From positions 124,001 to 188,000 of the forward strand of contig JBAZVI010000008.1 of the NCBI GenBank assembly GCA_041660925.1: 64,000 bases of DNA, given 5' to 3'. Source of the DNA: Elusimicrobiota bacterium. Its GTDB lineage: Bacteria; Elusimicrobiota; Elusimicrobia; UBA1565. This document shows positions 42,208-49,528 of the stretch, piece after piece (position 1 is the first letter of the stretch; each line of letters opens with the position of its first letter). The translations under genes and the position numbers were made by a program. The notes under the pieces are model-generated. The model searched no databases. It was not told where the DNA came from and was given only the letters and a program-made list of their open reading frames with translations.

Positions 42208-42874
42208 GGAGCCTCCCGAGCGCCGTCTTCGCCGCCGCGCGCACCGACGCGTCGGCGTCCTTCGCCGCGGCTTGGAGCGCCGTCTTCGCCCCGGAGGCGC
42301 CCTTCCCCACCAGGCCCAGCGCCGTCGCGGCGTAGGCGCGGACGTCGGCGTCGGGGTCGGAGAGCGCTTCGGCGAGCGCGGGGACGTGCTTCCTCGCCGC
42401 GGGACCGGAGAGCTTGACGAGGGCCTGGCCGCAGTAGAGCCGCACGTCCGAGCGGCCGCGCAGGCAGGCGAGGAGCCGGGGGGCGTCCTCGACCATGCCG
42501 GGCCCGGCGGCGTCGACGACGAGGCCGGCGGCGCGCACGGAGAGGTCCGGGTCGTCCAGCAGTCCGAAGAGCGGCGCCGTCGCGCGGCGGCCCATGCCGT
42601 GGAGGATGGACCCCGCGATGAGGCGGTCGCGGTCCCCGCGCATGGCGCCGACCAGGGCCTTCACGTCGGCGTCCTTGAGGCCGGCGACGGCCTTCTCGGC
42701 CGCCGCGCGCTCCGGACCCTGGGGGCGGGCGAGGTCGCGCGCGAGGAGACGCCATTGGGCCGCGGACCGCGCCGCAGCCGCCGGGACGACGGGAGACGCC
42801 GAGGGCTCCTCCGCCCGGACGGGGACGGACGAGGCCAGGGTCGCCAGGAGGAACAATCGGGCGATCGTTACCAT
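42200..42874 (-). CDS. Periplasmic or secreted HEAT-repeat protein
   Basis: 224 residues from ATG 42874, chosen because MVTIARLFLLATLASSVPVRA is a clean signal peptide; an upstream ATG at 42913 would put 13 extra residues before it. After the signal, four or five HEAT-like repeats follow, for example DLSVRAAGLVVDAAG, DPDADVRAYAATALGLVG and DADASVRAAAKTALGRL. HEAT repeats form alpha-solenoids that bind other proteins. Its stop overlaps the GTG start of the giant gene by eight bases, so the two should be translationally coupled. It may act as a chaperone or export/assembly partner of the giant protein; that role is inferred from the overlap only. Confidence 0.83.
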   Translation of the reverse strand: MVTIARLFLLATLASSVPVRAEEPSASPVVPAAAARSAAQWRLLARDLARPQGPERAAAEKAVAGLKDADVKALVGAMRGDRDRLIAGSILHGMGRRATAPLFGLLDDPDLSVRAAGLVVDAAGPGMVEDAPRLLACLRGRSDVRLYCGQALVKLSGPAARKHVPALAEALSDPDADVRAYAATALGLVGKGASGAKTALQAAAKDADASVRAAAKTALGRLRG

Positions 42875-42920
42875 ACGCGCGTGCGCGCAAATGATAAGGC
42901 CTCGGCGTGGCATAGTGGTT

Positions 42921-42932
42921 ACGCTTTTGCGT
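42921..42932 (-). other. Small hairpin in the leader of the HEAT/giant genes
   Basis: The 173-base gap between the small protein (stop 43048) and the HEAT start (42874) contains ACGCTTTTGCGT, a four-base-pair stem with a tetra-T loop (tetra-A on the minus strand). I see no convincing promoter or known RNA family there. Confidence 0.25.
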
Positions 42933-43024
42933 CGTCCTGCGGCTTGTCCCTGGGGCTGTGCGTGCCTTCGGGAGCGCGCCCGGCGCGATGCCGTATGGCG
43001 AGGATGGGCGCGGGACCGGGCCGG

Positions 43025-43049
43025 GAGGCCCGGGGAGGCCTCGGGCCTC
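43025..43049 (-). other. GC-rich hairpin spanning the stop codon of the small protein gene
   Basis: GAGGCCCG (43025-43032) and CGGGCCTC (43042-43049) are perfect reverse complements and include part of the stop codon (43050-43048). There is no T-tract, so partial read-through into the HEAT and giant genes is expected. It may set the relative output of the genes. Confidence 0.45.
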
Positions 43050-43527
43050 AGCAGCGCAGGGGCAGAGACAGGCGGGCGTCCGGCGAACGGAAGGCGGAGA
43101 GGGAGGGCTCGGCGCGGGCGGCGCGGACCGGCAGGACGGTCGGCGCGGGCGGCACGACGGCCTGGACCCGGGGCTCGCGCAAAGGGGCCAGGGCGGAGGA
43201 GGCGTCGCGTGCGGGAGCCGGAGTGTGCGGGACCCTCAGGGCGCTGTCGAGCACCCCCCCCCGTTCGAGCAGGTCGAGGAGACGGCCTTCGGCACGGCTG
43301 GACAGGGAGGCCTCGCGCAGGAGCGCGCGCTGGCCCGCGCGGAACTCGCGGCCGAGCGCGGCGCGCGAGACGGGCCGGTTATACATGTCGCGCAACTCGA
43401 TCCCGTCGTCCGCGGCCTCCGCGACGGGGCTCGCGAACAGCGGGAGGGCCGCGATAAGACAAAACGCCAGAAGCCCCAAAAGCACCCAGAGCTTGCCGGC
43501 GTTCTTCTCGGCGTCCATGTTTTTCAT
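43048..43527 (-). CDS. Small secreted or membrane-anchored protein, unknown function
   Basis: 159 residues from ATG 43527 (MKNMDAEK); ATG 43518 is an alternative. A hydrophobic segment (about residues 12-34, KLWVLLGLLAFCLIAALPLFA) is a signal peptide or anchor followed by AEA. The remainder is charged then Pro/Ala/Arg-rich, with an RDMYNRPVSRAALGREFRAGQRALLRE stretch split by a helix-like pattern and no recognisable domain. It is the first gene after a c-di-GMP riboswitch and its own strong promoter, and precedes the HEAT and giant genes on the same strand, so it should be part of that operon. I do not recognise a family. Confidence 0.72.
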   Translation of the reverse strand: MKNMDAEKNAGKLWVLLGLLAFCLIAALPLFASPVAEAADDGIELRDMYNRPVSRAALGREFRAGQRALLREASLSSRAEGRLLDLLERGGVLDSALRVPHTPAPARDASSALAPLREPRVQAVVPPAPTVLPVRAARAEPSLSAFRSPDARLSLPLRC

Positions 43528-43539
43528 GCCCAAACAGGA

Positions 43540-43598
43540 GCCCGGCCTCGCCAACTATCTTACCCCTCTATCCCGAAGATAGCAAGCTGAGGCCGGGC
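43540..43598 (-). promoter_or_regulatory. Nested inverted repeats between riboswitch 2 and the first gene
   Basis: GCCCGGCCTC (43540-43549) pairs perfectly with GAGGCCGGGC (43589-43598). Inside it CTATCTT (43555-43561) pairs with AAGATAG (43576-43582), and an alternative CTATC/GATAG hairpin (43568-43572 with 43578-43582) uses the same bases. Mutually exclusive hairpins directly after an aptamer are what an expression platform looks like. No T-tract is present, so the mechanism is open. Confidence 0.5.
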
Positions 43599-43617
43599 CA
43601 AATCTTTCTCGTGCCAG

Positions 43618-43752
43618 GTCCGCTGCTTTCGGCAGCCGGGCTGCGTCCGTGACGCCCCTTGGCTTTGCGCCCCCGGCTCGCGCCGTGCCGCATCCTCGAT
43701 GCTCTGAGGTCCGGCACGCACCCTGTTCAGGTGCGGGTTTGCCATTGTCGCT
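43618..43752 (-). ncRNA. GEMM-I-type c-di-GMP riboswitch heading the giant-protein operon
   Basis: On the minus strand the core GCGACAATGGCAAACC (43752-43737) and GGGGGCGCAAAGCC (ending 43661) match GEMM-I and the first riboswitch here almost base for base. A final GCTGC/GCAGC hairpin lies at the 3' side. Unlike the usual short GNRA hairpin between the two conserved blocks, about 70 bases separate them: a CGCACC/GGTGCG hairpin, a second hairpin, and a CGGC-GCGA-GCCG hairpin that would supply the GNRA loop. The insert is atypical, so it may be a variant or an altered-ligand form. It starts just below a strong promoter. Confidence 0.78.
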
Positions 43753-43771
43753 GCAACTTCCCTTCCCGACT

Positions 43772-43799
43772 AGTATAACCCCGGCGCTTGATTTGTCAA
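43772..43799 (-). promoter_or_regulatory. Sigma-70-type promoter for riboswitch 2 and the giant-protein operon
   Basis: On the minus strand TTGACA (43799-43794) and TATACT (43777-43772) are 16 bases apart. The stretch CTTGACAA-x-TCAAG, then GCCGGG, then TATACTA is shared with the PorV-TPR promoter at 6267-6295. About 60 bases separate the -35 box from the stop of the upstream gene. Confidence 0.8.
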
Positions 43800-43860
43800 G
43801 ACCCAAACCCGAAACGCCTCGCTCAGAGCTGTTTTCTCGTCGATGAGCGCGGGCGTGCGG

Positions 43861-45465
43861 CTACGGCAGCACCCGGTAGACCGCCGTCCGCTCCCTCGCG
43901 TCCGTGAAGTCCTTTTCGAAGAAGCGGGAGTCGGAGAGGAGCCTCTCGAGGAGCGGTTGAGCCAGGGCCTCACCGGAAGCCGTCCGCGTCACCGTCGGCA
44001 TGGACGCGTCCGCGGAGGCCGACAGGATGCGGGTCACTCCGGACCCCCGGGCCCAGCGCGCGAGTTCGAGCGGGGCTTCGACTTTCGGGATCCGCCAGCC
44101 CCGTCGCCCGGTGTACAGGTAGAGCCGTCCCTGCATCTCCGCGGCGAAGACCTCGTCGGGGCGCGTGTTCTCGCGGATCCAGCGGAAGGTGTTCAGCGCG
44201 GGAGTGTTGACGGGCGTCGCCCAGTACAGCGAGGCGCGCAGGTGATGGACGTTCAGCGGGGCGCAGAGCAGGAGTCCCGCCGCCAGCGCGCCCCAGAGCA
44301 CGGAGGAGGCCGCCCGCGCCGGCAGCCTGCGCGTCCACGACTCCAGCCCGCGGAAAAGGTAAAGGAAGACGAAGGGCAGGATCGGGAGCAGATACCTCGG
44401 CGCCTGCTTGAACCACACGAGGAGGACCGCGGCGTAGAGCGCGACATGGATGCGGGCGCAGCGCTCCCAGCCGGCCTCCCCCTCCCGACGGGCACCCCGG
44501 AGAGCCGCCGCGGCGCCGACGGCGACGGTCAGGGCGCCGAGGACTCCGCTCGCGAACGGCTCCGGCCAGGAGAGGAACACCTTCACGAACACGGCCCGGA
44601 GGTAGAACCACGCGTTGCCGCCGACCAGCGTCCACGCCTGCGCCAGCCCCGCCTCCCCTCCCGCGAAGGGCGCCCGAAGCTCTCCGAGGTAGACGGTCCC
44701 GAGCCCCGCGTGGAAGACGTTGCGCAGATAGAAGCCGCCGACGGGCGCCAGCCCGGCGGAGAGACAGACCGCGGCGGAGCGGAACCGGCCGGAGAAGAGC
44801 AGGGCGAGGGCCGCGGAGACGGGCAGACAGATCCCGTTGGGACGCAGCAGGGCGCCGTAGCCGGCCAGCGCCCCGACAAGGAGCCAGGTCTTCGCATCGT
44901 CCCTCTCCCAGACCCTGGAGAGCGCCGTGAAGACGAGCGCCGTCCAGAGAAGATAGGGCCCTTCGGCGAGCACGGCGCCCGACAGGGAGACGGCGATCGG
45001 GCTGGCGCCGAAGAGCGCCAGCGCGGCGAAGCGGACCCCCGAGGAGGAGGAGGCGCGCCAAAGCCGCTCGAGCAGGACGAGGGCCGCGCAGAGCAGCAGG
45101 ATCGAGTAGAGCTGGAGGACGACCGACGTCTCCGCGAAGAACGCGAGCAGGGGGGCGAGCAGCAGGGGGTAGCCCGGCAGGTACTGGATGAACGCCGCTT
45201 CGGTCGGGGCGTGGAGCTGGACATAGCGCCCCTGGAGCAGGGACTTCGCCCCGATGAGATAGAAGGCGTCGTCGTTGAAGTAGCCGACGAAGTAGCTGCG
45301 CAGCGCCAGGACATAGACGACGGCCAGGGCCCCGAAAAGGGCCCTGAACGCCCACCGGGACACCCCCCCCTCCGGCGAGGACGACTCCGGCGCGCGGAAC
45401 ATGCAGCAGCTCTTGAACTTGCGTCCGCTGCCGCAGGGACAGGGGGCGTTCTTCGCGGCGCTCAT
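43861..45465 (-). CDS. SEC-C-tagged polytopic GT-C (PMT/ArnT-like) membrane protein
   Basis: 534 residues. The N-terminus (residues 5-21) is a SEC-C zinc motif, KNAPCPCGSGRKFKSCC, followed by about ten hydrophobic helices. In the first external loop YFNDDAFYL carries the acid pair typical of GT-C glycosyltransferases such as PMT/ArnT (GT39/GT83), which use lipid-linked sugars. A conserved-looking PGYPLLLAPLLA segment and a C-terminal soluble domain after about residue 410 follow. SEC-C is known mainly from the C-terminus of SecA, where it binds SecB and ribosomes; at the N-terminus of a glycosyltransferase it is unusual. Its ATG overlaps the stop of the preceding gene (ATGA). Likely role: transfer of sugars to lipid or surface protein; substrate unknown. 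Confidence 0.82.
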   Translation of the reverse strand: MSAAKNAPCPCGSGRKFKSCCMFRAPESSSPEGGVSRWAFRALFGALAVVYVLALRSYFVGYFNDDAFYLIGAKSLLQGRYVQLHAPTEAAFIQYLPGYPLLLAPLLAFFAETSVVLQLYSILLLCAALVLLERLWRASSSSGVRFAALALFGASPIAVSLSGAVLAEGPYLLWTALVFTALSRVWERDDAKTWLLVGALAGYGALLRPNGICLPVSAALALLFSGRFRSAAVCLSAGLAPVGGFYLRNVFHAGLGTVYLGELRAPFAGGEAGLAQAWTLVGGNAWFYLRAVFVKVFLSWPEPFASGVLGALTVAVGAAAALRGARREGEAGWERCARIHVALYAAVLLVWFKQAPRYLLPILPFVFLYLFRGLESWTRRLPARAASSVLWGALAAGLLLCAPLNVHHLRASLYWATPVNTPALNTFRWIRENTRPDEVFAAEMQGRLYLYTGRRGWRIPKVEAPLELARWARGSGVTRILSASADASMPTVTRTASGEALAQPLLERLLSDSRFFEKDFTDARERTAVYRVLP

Positions 45466-47216
45466 GTGCTGAAATCCGGCTCCATCCGGAACACCTCGGA
45501 GAACTCCTTCTGCGCGAGCGCGTCCTTCCCCAGCCAGAGCAGGATCGAGCCGAGGTTGTAGTGCTCCCAGACGAGCTGCCGCGGCTCGCGCGACCCTCCC
45601 GCGCCTCCCGGCCGCCGGAGCGTCATCGGCCTCTCATCGGACGAGGGGACGAAGACCACGCCGGCATGGTCGATATAGGCGGGCTTCCAGGCCGGGTCGC
45701 GCCCCAGGGCGCGCAGAAGCGGGACGACGCCGGGGTCCTGGAAGGGGTCGATCAGGAAGTAGCGGACGGGGTAGCGCGCCGTGAACGCCGCCAGGGGGAC
45801 CTTCCCGCCGGCGATGTCCCAGTACGACGAGAAGAACGCGCGGCCGTACGCCTCCACCCCCCGTCCGTCGATGAAGACCTTCCGGTCCGGGAAGCGCCAC
45901 AGAAGATAGTTCCCCGCGACGTAGTTGTTGAAGGCCGGCCCCTGGAGCCCCGCGTCGACGACGTAGTCGCACGCTCCGACGGGAGAATGGAGGGAGGAGA
46001 AGCCCGTCCCGGGCGCGAGGAAGTATCCTCCTCTCCGATAGAAACGGCCCGACGCGAAATCCTGCGCGCTCCAGAGGAGGGCCCCCGCGAGGAGAACCCC
46101 CAGGACGGGCTTCAGCCGACGCGGCGCGAAGGACGGATGCGCGCCGACCCACTCCTCCAGCGCCTCGCGCAGGTTCCACAGAGCGATGGGAAACGCCAGC
46201 ACGGCGATGAAGAGCAGGTTGCGCTGGGAACGGAGGTACATGCCGAGGAACGCCGCCCAGACCAGCCAGTGCGCGGCGGGGACGCGCCGGCGGTTCGACA
46301 GGAGGCACAACGCCGGGAGCCAGACCGCCAGCTTCTCGATCTCGAACCAGCCCGTCTCCCGGAAGTCCGCCCAGCTCGAGAAGGTCGGAGCGAACTCGTG
46401 GATGTTCGCCTCCATGGAGAGACGGGCGCTGCGGAGGGTGTGCAGGAGACAGGCGCCGAAGCGCGGGTTCGCGAGGCAGGCGAGGAGAGCGGCTCCCGCC
46501 AGCACCGCGAGGTCCCGCGAGCGGCGCAGGCCCTCGCTCCAGGCCGTTCCCGCCCAGTACAGGACGATCAGCGCGATGCCGAGCAGATAATAACCGTGCA
46601 TGTTCGCCCAGAGGGCCTGGATGAGCGGGATCACCCAGAGCGGAGCCTTCTCCCCCCGGCGTCTCCTTTCCAGCACGAGCAGCTGCACGGCGATGAAGAG
46701 GGCGCTGAACATCTCGGGCCGGTCGTTGAAGCGCATGGCGGCGGCATGCGCGGCCACCGCCAGTCCGCCGATGTTCAGGAGCTCCCAGCCCGGACGGCGG
46801 ACCGAGCGCAGGAGCACGCCGAACACCGCCAGGAAGACGGTCATCCTCAGAAGGAGGACGCCCCCGGCGGAGAAGCGGGAGTACACCCCGTAGAAGAGCA
46901 CCTGCGAGAGCCACTCATGGACGACCCAGGGCTGAGCAGGGTCCGTCCAGGAGAAGAGGTTCGCATGCGGGATGAGGCCGTGCTGGACGATGTAGCGGCC
47001 GATGCTCAGATGGAACCACAGGTCGGGGTCCCAGATCTTGAAGTAGAGACGGCAAAGGAGGAAGGCGACGAAGGCGGCGAGGAGGCCCCCGCGCAGGAGC
47101 GGAGAATCCGCGGCCGCGTCCGGCCCGGCCGCGGCCCCCTTCCCGCTGCTGCAGCAGTCCTTGGCCTTGCGGCCGCTGCCGCAGGGACAGGGGGCGTTGC
47201 GGGAGGTCGGACTCAA
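45462..47216 (-). CDS. SEC-C-tagged polytopic GT-C-like membrane protein
   Basis: 584 residues from TTG 47216. TTG is chosen because GAGGAG lies six bases upstream and the protein then starts MSPTSRNAPCPCGSGRKAKDCC, split as a SEC-C motif at residues 7-22; no ATG sits in a better place. About ten membrane helices follow. The first loop has IWDPDLWFHLSIGRYI and later WVVHEWLSQ, a pattern of large GT-C-like membrane proteins (DPD-x-W-x-H-L). The last 35 residues look like a single TPR (YNLGSILLWLGKDALAQKEF). It begins 11 bases after purA and overlaps the next gene by four bases. The pair of neighbours share the SEC-C tag and topology, suggesting a joint role in envelope glycosylation; the exact reaction is unknown. 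Confidence 0.8.
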   Translation of the reverse strand: MSPTSRNAPCPCGSGRKAKDCCSSGKGAAAGPDAAADSPLLRGGLLAAFVAFLLCRLYFKIWDPDLWFHLSIGRYIVQHGLIPHANLFSWTDPAQPWVVHEWLSQVLFYGVYSRFSAGGVLLLRMTVFLAVFGVLLRSVRRPGWELLNIGGLAVAAHAAAMRFNDRPEMFSALFIAVQLLVLERRRRGEKAPLWVIPLIQALWANMHGYYLLGIALIVLYWAGTAWSEGLRRSRDLAVLAGAALLACLANPRFGACLLHTLRSARLSMEANIHEFAPTFSSWADFRETGWFEIEKLAVWLPALCLLSNRRRVPAAHWLVWAAFLGMYLRSQRNLLFIAVLAFPIALWNLREALEEWVGAHPSFAPRRLKPVLGVLLAGALLWSAQDFASGRFYRRGGYFLAPGTGFSSLHSPVGACDYVVDAGLQGPAFNNYVAGNYLLWRFPDRKVFIDGRGVEAYGRAFFSSYWDIAGGKVPLAAFTARYPVRYFLIDPFQDPGVVPLLRALGRDPAWKPAYIDHAGVVFVPSSDERPMTLRRPGGAGGSREPRQLVWEHYNLGSILLWLGKDALAQKEFSEVFRMEPDFST

Positions 47217-47226
47217 GATCCGCTCC

Positions 47227-48519
47227 TCAGGAAGGCCACCGGAAGGGACCGCGCAGGAGGGTCTGCTCGCGGTCCCGGCCGATGGAGACGATGGGGATGG
47301 GCACGCCCAGGCGCCGTTCGATCTCGAGCACGTAGTCGCGCGCGCCCTTGGGGAGGGCGGCGAAGCTCCGCGCCTTCTCGAAACCGCCGCTGAAGCCGGG
47401 AAAGTCCTCATAGACCGGCACGGCTTCGAACGCGTCGCGCCGCGCGCAGGGGAACTCGGTCGTCTTGCGGCCCCGGACCTTGTACGCGACGCACACGCGC
47501 AGGGGATGGACCCCGGCGAGGGTGTCGAGCTTGGTGAGCGCGAGCCGGTCGATGCCGCCGGCCCGCAGGGCCTGGCGGAGCTGGACGAGATCGAGCCAGC
47601 CGATGCGGCGCGGCCGGCCGGTGGTGGTGCCGTACTCCCCCCCCGCCTCGCGCAGATAGCGGGCCACCGTCCCCTCGAGCTCCGTCGGGAAGGGGCCCAG
47701 ACCGACGCGGGTCGTATAGGCCTTGCTCACGCCGAGCACGCCGCGGATGCGGGTGGGGCCGACGCCGACGCCGACGCAGGCGCCGCCGGCGATGGGGCTC
47801 GAGGAGGTCACGAAGGGGTAGGTGCCGTGGTCCACGTCGAGCATGACGCCCTGGGCGCCCTCGAACATCACCCGACGCCCGGCGTCGAGCGCGTCCGACA
47901 CGAGCAGCGAGACGTCGGCGGCCAGGGGCTTGAGGAAGGCGCGCAGGCCTTCGTAGCCCTCCAGCGCCTCGGCGCGGGCCGTCTTGAGCGGCACGGCGCG
48001 GGTGAGCTCGCCTTCGCGCTCGCGCAGGACCTTCTCGAGGAGCTCCTCGAAGAGCGACCGGTCGAGGAAGTCGCAGACCCGGATGCCGAGCCGGGCGGCC
48101 TTATCCTCGTAGCAGGGGCCGATGCCGCGCTTCGTCGAGCCCACGCCGGCGCCGCCTTCCTCGCGCAGGGCGTCGAGGTGCATGTGATGCGGCAGCACGA
48201 GGTGGCAGAGCGAGCTCACGCGCAGACGCCCGCGCACCCGGATGCCGGAACGCTCGAGCCCGCGGACCTCCTCGCGCAGGGAGCCCAGGTTGAGGACGAC
48301 GCCGTTGCCGATGAGGGCCTGGCAGTTCGGGACGAGGATGCCGGAGGGGACGCTGTGGAGGGCGTACTTCTTGCCGCCGAAGACCACCGTGTGCCCGGCG
48401 TTGTTGCCGCCCTGATAGCGCACGACGGTGTGCGCCCGGGAGGCGAGCCAATGGACGATCTTCCCCTTGCCCTCGTCTCCCCACTGCGCCCCGACGACCA
48501 CAAGCCCTGCGGAACCCAT
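47227..48519 (-). CDS. purA: Adenylosuccinate synthetase
   Basis: 430 residues, the usual family length. It joins IMP and aspartate using GTP to make adenylosuccinate, the first committed step to AMP, in the cytoplasm. Visible motifs: the GTP-binding loop GDEGKGK (residues 14-20), RYQGGNNAGHT, GSTKRGIGPCYEDK, FEGAQGVMLDVDHGTYPFV split across the active site, GVSKAYTTRVG, TGRPRRIGWLDL and the C-terminal SIGRDREQT. The start is ATG 48519, with AAGGAG six bases upstream; an earlier in-frame start at 48552 would add 11 residues without family support. It follows the UBA-like gene after a 70-base spacer containing a palindrome and is followed within 11 bases by a SEC-C membrane protein. Confidence 0.97.
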   Translation of the reverse strand: MGSAGLVVVGAQWGDEGKGKIVHWLASRAHTVVRYQGGNNAGHTVVFGGKKYALHSVPSGILVPNCQALIGNGVVLNLGSLREEVRGLERSGIRVRGRLRVSSLCHLVLPHHMHLDALREEGGAGVGSTKRGIGPCYEDKAARLGIRVCDFLDRSLFEELLEKVLREREGELTRAVPLKTARAEALEGYEGLRAFLKPLAADVSLLVSDALDAGRRVMFEGAQGVMLDVDHGTYPFVTSSSPIAGGACVGVGVGPTRIRGVLGVSKAYTTRVGLGPFPTELEGTVARYLREAGGEYGTTTGRPRRIGWLDLVQLRQALRAGGIDRLALTKLDTLAGVHPLRVCVAYKVRGRKTTEFPCARRDAFEAVPVYEDFPGFSGGFEKARSFAALPKGARDYVLEIERRLGVPIPIVSIGRDREQTLLRGPFRWPS

Positions 48520-48562
48520 AAAGAACTCCTTCCCTTGGCGGGAACTCCTCATCCTAACCCCG

Positions 48563-48590
48563 CCGAGAATCCCCTCCGGGGATTCCCGGC
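48563..48590. repeat. Palindrome between the UBA-like gene and purA
   Basis: GAATCCCC-TCC-GGGGATTC (48567-48585) is extended by GCCG and CGGC outer arms to 48563-48590. It touches the stop codon (48592-48590) of the UBA-like gene. It may be an intra-operon hairpin or an inserted small palindromic element. Confidence 0.55.
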
Positions 48591-49528
48591 TACCCCCCGA
48601 AGATGCGCTTCCACCAGGGCGAGCGAGCGCCCCGGCGAGTGACCTTGATGCGGACGTCCGGCGGCAGGGTGACGTCGCCGCAGAGCCCGGCGGAGAAGCG
48701 CACGCGCAGGTGGCACTCCCCCTTGCGGCCGCGCTCGATGGCCTCCACCGGCGCGGGCAGGGGCGCGGAACCCTCGCCGACGCGGGTGCTGATGAGCTTG
48801 GCCAGGTACTGCGCGACGTCGCGCCCGTCGGTGATGGTCGTGTAGACGAGGTCGCCGGCCTTGAGCTCCCCGGCGGGGACCCCTTCGGGCGCGGGCTCGA
48901 GCGCGATGCGCAGCACCAGCGGCGCCGAGGCCCCCCCGGGGGGCGGCCGGTGCGCGCGGCGGGGCTCGGTCTTCCGGGCCCCCGGCGCCGGCAGGACCTC
49001 CTGGAACTGGCCCATGTCGAGGAGCTCGGCCCGGGCCTGGACCTCGGCCTCCCCGAGCCGGGGCGCGAGGGCGTTCTGCAGGCGGGCGAACTCCGCGGCC
49101 CCGAGCTTCGGCTTCTCGGAGAAGAAAGGGGCCGCCTCGGAGGAATCGAAGAAGCCGGCCAGGAGCCGCTCGGCCTCCTGGCTCAGGTCCTGGAGCGTCC
49201 CCGCCCAGAGCCGGCAGGCGTAGAGGCGGCCCTCGAAGTCGAACCAGTGCGCGTCGAAGTCGCAGGTGTAGACGGCCGGGTTGTAGGAGACGACGGCCCG
49301 GGCGCGCAGCAGCGAGCGGTCCTTGAGGTTGAGGATGGCGAGCCAGAGCCCGTAGAGGGACTCGTGGCGGGCGCGCAGGCGCCCCTTGAGCACGAGGATG
49401 TTCTGGAAGAGGCGCGGGACGGCCTGCACCGCGCTCTGGAGGTCGTAGCTGCAGAGCTCGAGCGCGAGCTCGGCCTCGGCCCGGTCGCAGCCCGTCTCCT
49501 CCATAAGGAGAGCCACCTTATCTTTCAC
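48590..49528 (-). CDS. UBA-like domain protein of unknown function
   Basis: 312 residues. The first 45 residues (VALLMEETGCDRAEAELALE, then LCSYDLQSAVQAV) resemble the UBA-like fold found at the N-terminus of EF-Ts. The rest shows no family I recognise: a mixed alpha/beta middle, a Pro/Arg-rich linker (about 180-200), a beta-rich domain and a basic C-terminus ending WWKRIFGG. There is no signal peptide or membrane helix, so it is cytoplasmic. Its ATG overlaps the xerC stop (ATGA). Being in a run of DNA-processing genes does not by itself show function. The UBA call is by pattern and moderate in confidence; the gene call itself is good. Confidence 0.78.
   Translation of the reverse strand: MKDKVALLMEETGCDRAEAELALELCSYDLQSAVQAVPRLFQNILVLKGRLRARHESLYGLWLAILNLKDRSLLRARAVVSYNPAVYTCDFDAHWFDFEGRLYACRLWAGTLQDLSQEAERLLAGFFDSSEAAPFFSEKPKLGAAEFARLQNALAPRLGEAEVQARAELLDMGQFQEVLPAPGARKTEPRRAHRPPPGGASAPLVLRIALEPAPEGVPAGELKAGDLVYTTITDGRDVAQYLAKLISTRVGEGSAPLPAPVEAIERGRKGECHLRVRFSAGLCGDVTLPPDVRIKVTRRGARSPWWKRIFGG

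Noticed and set aside
6529..42417. Very long open frames on the plus strand opposite the giant gene (over 5,000 and over 6,800 codons).
   Set aside because: They mirror the codon bias of a GC-rich minus-strand gene. Their translations are Arg/Gly/Asp/Val-rich with no domains, and the giant gene has clear repeats, signal peptide and C-terminal domain.
42899..42932. A tRNA-like D-arm (GGCATAGTGGTTA) on the plus strand.
   Set aside because: No anticodon stem, T-arm or acceptor stem can be formed around it.
43560..43806. Short minus-strand frames of about 60-80 codons before the small secreted protein.
   Set aside because: They cover the promoter and riboswitch 2; their ATG is part of the conserved aptamer core.
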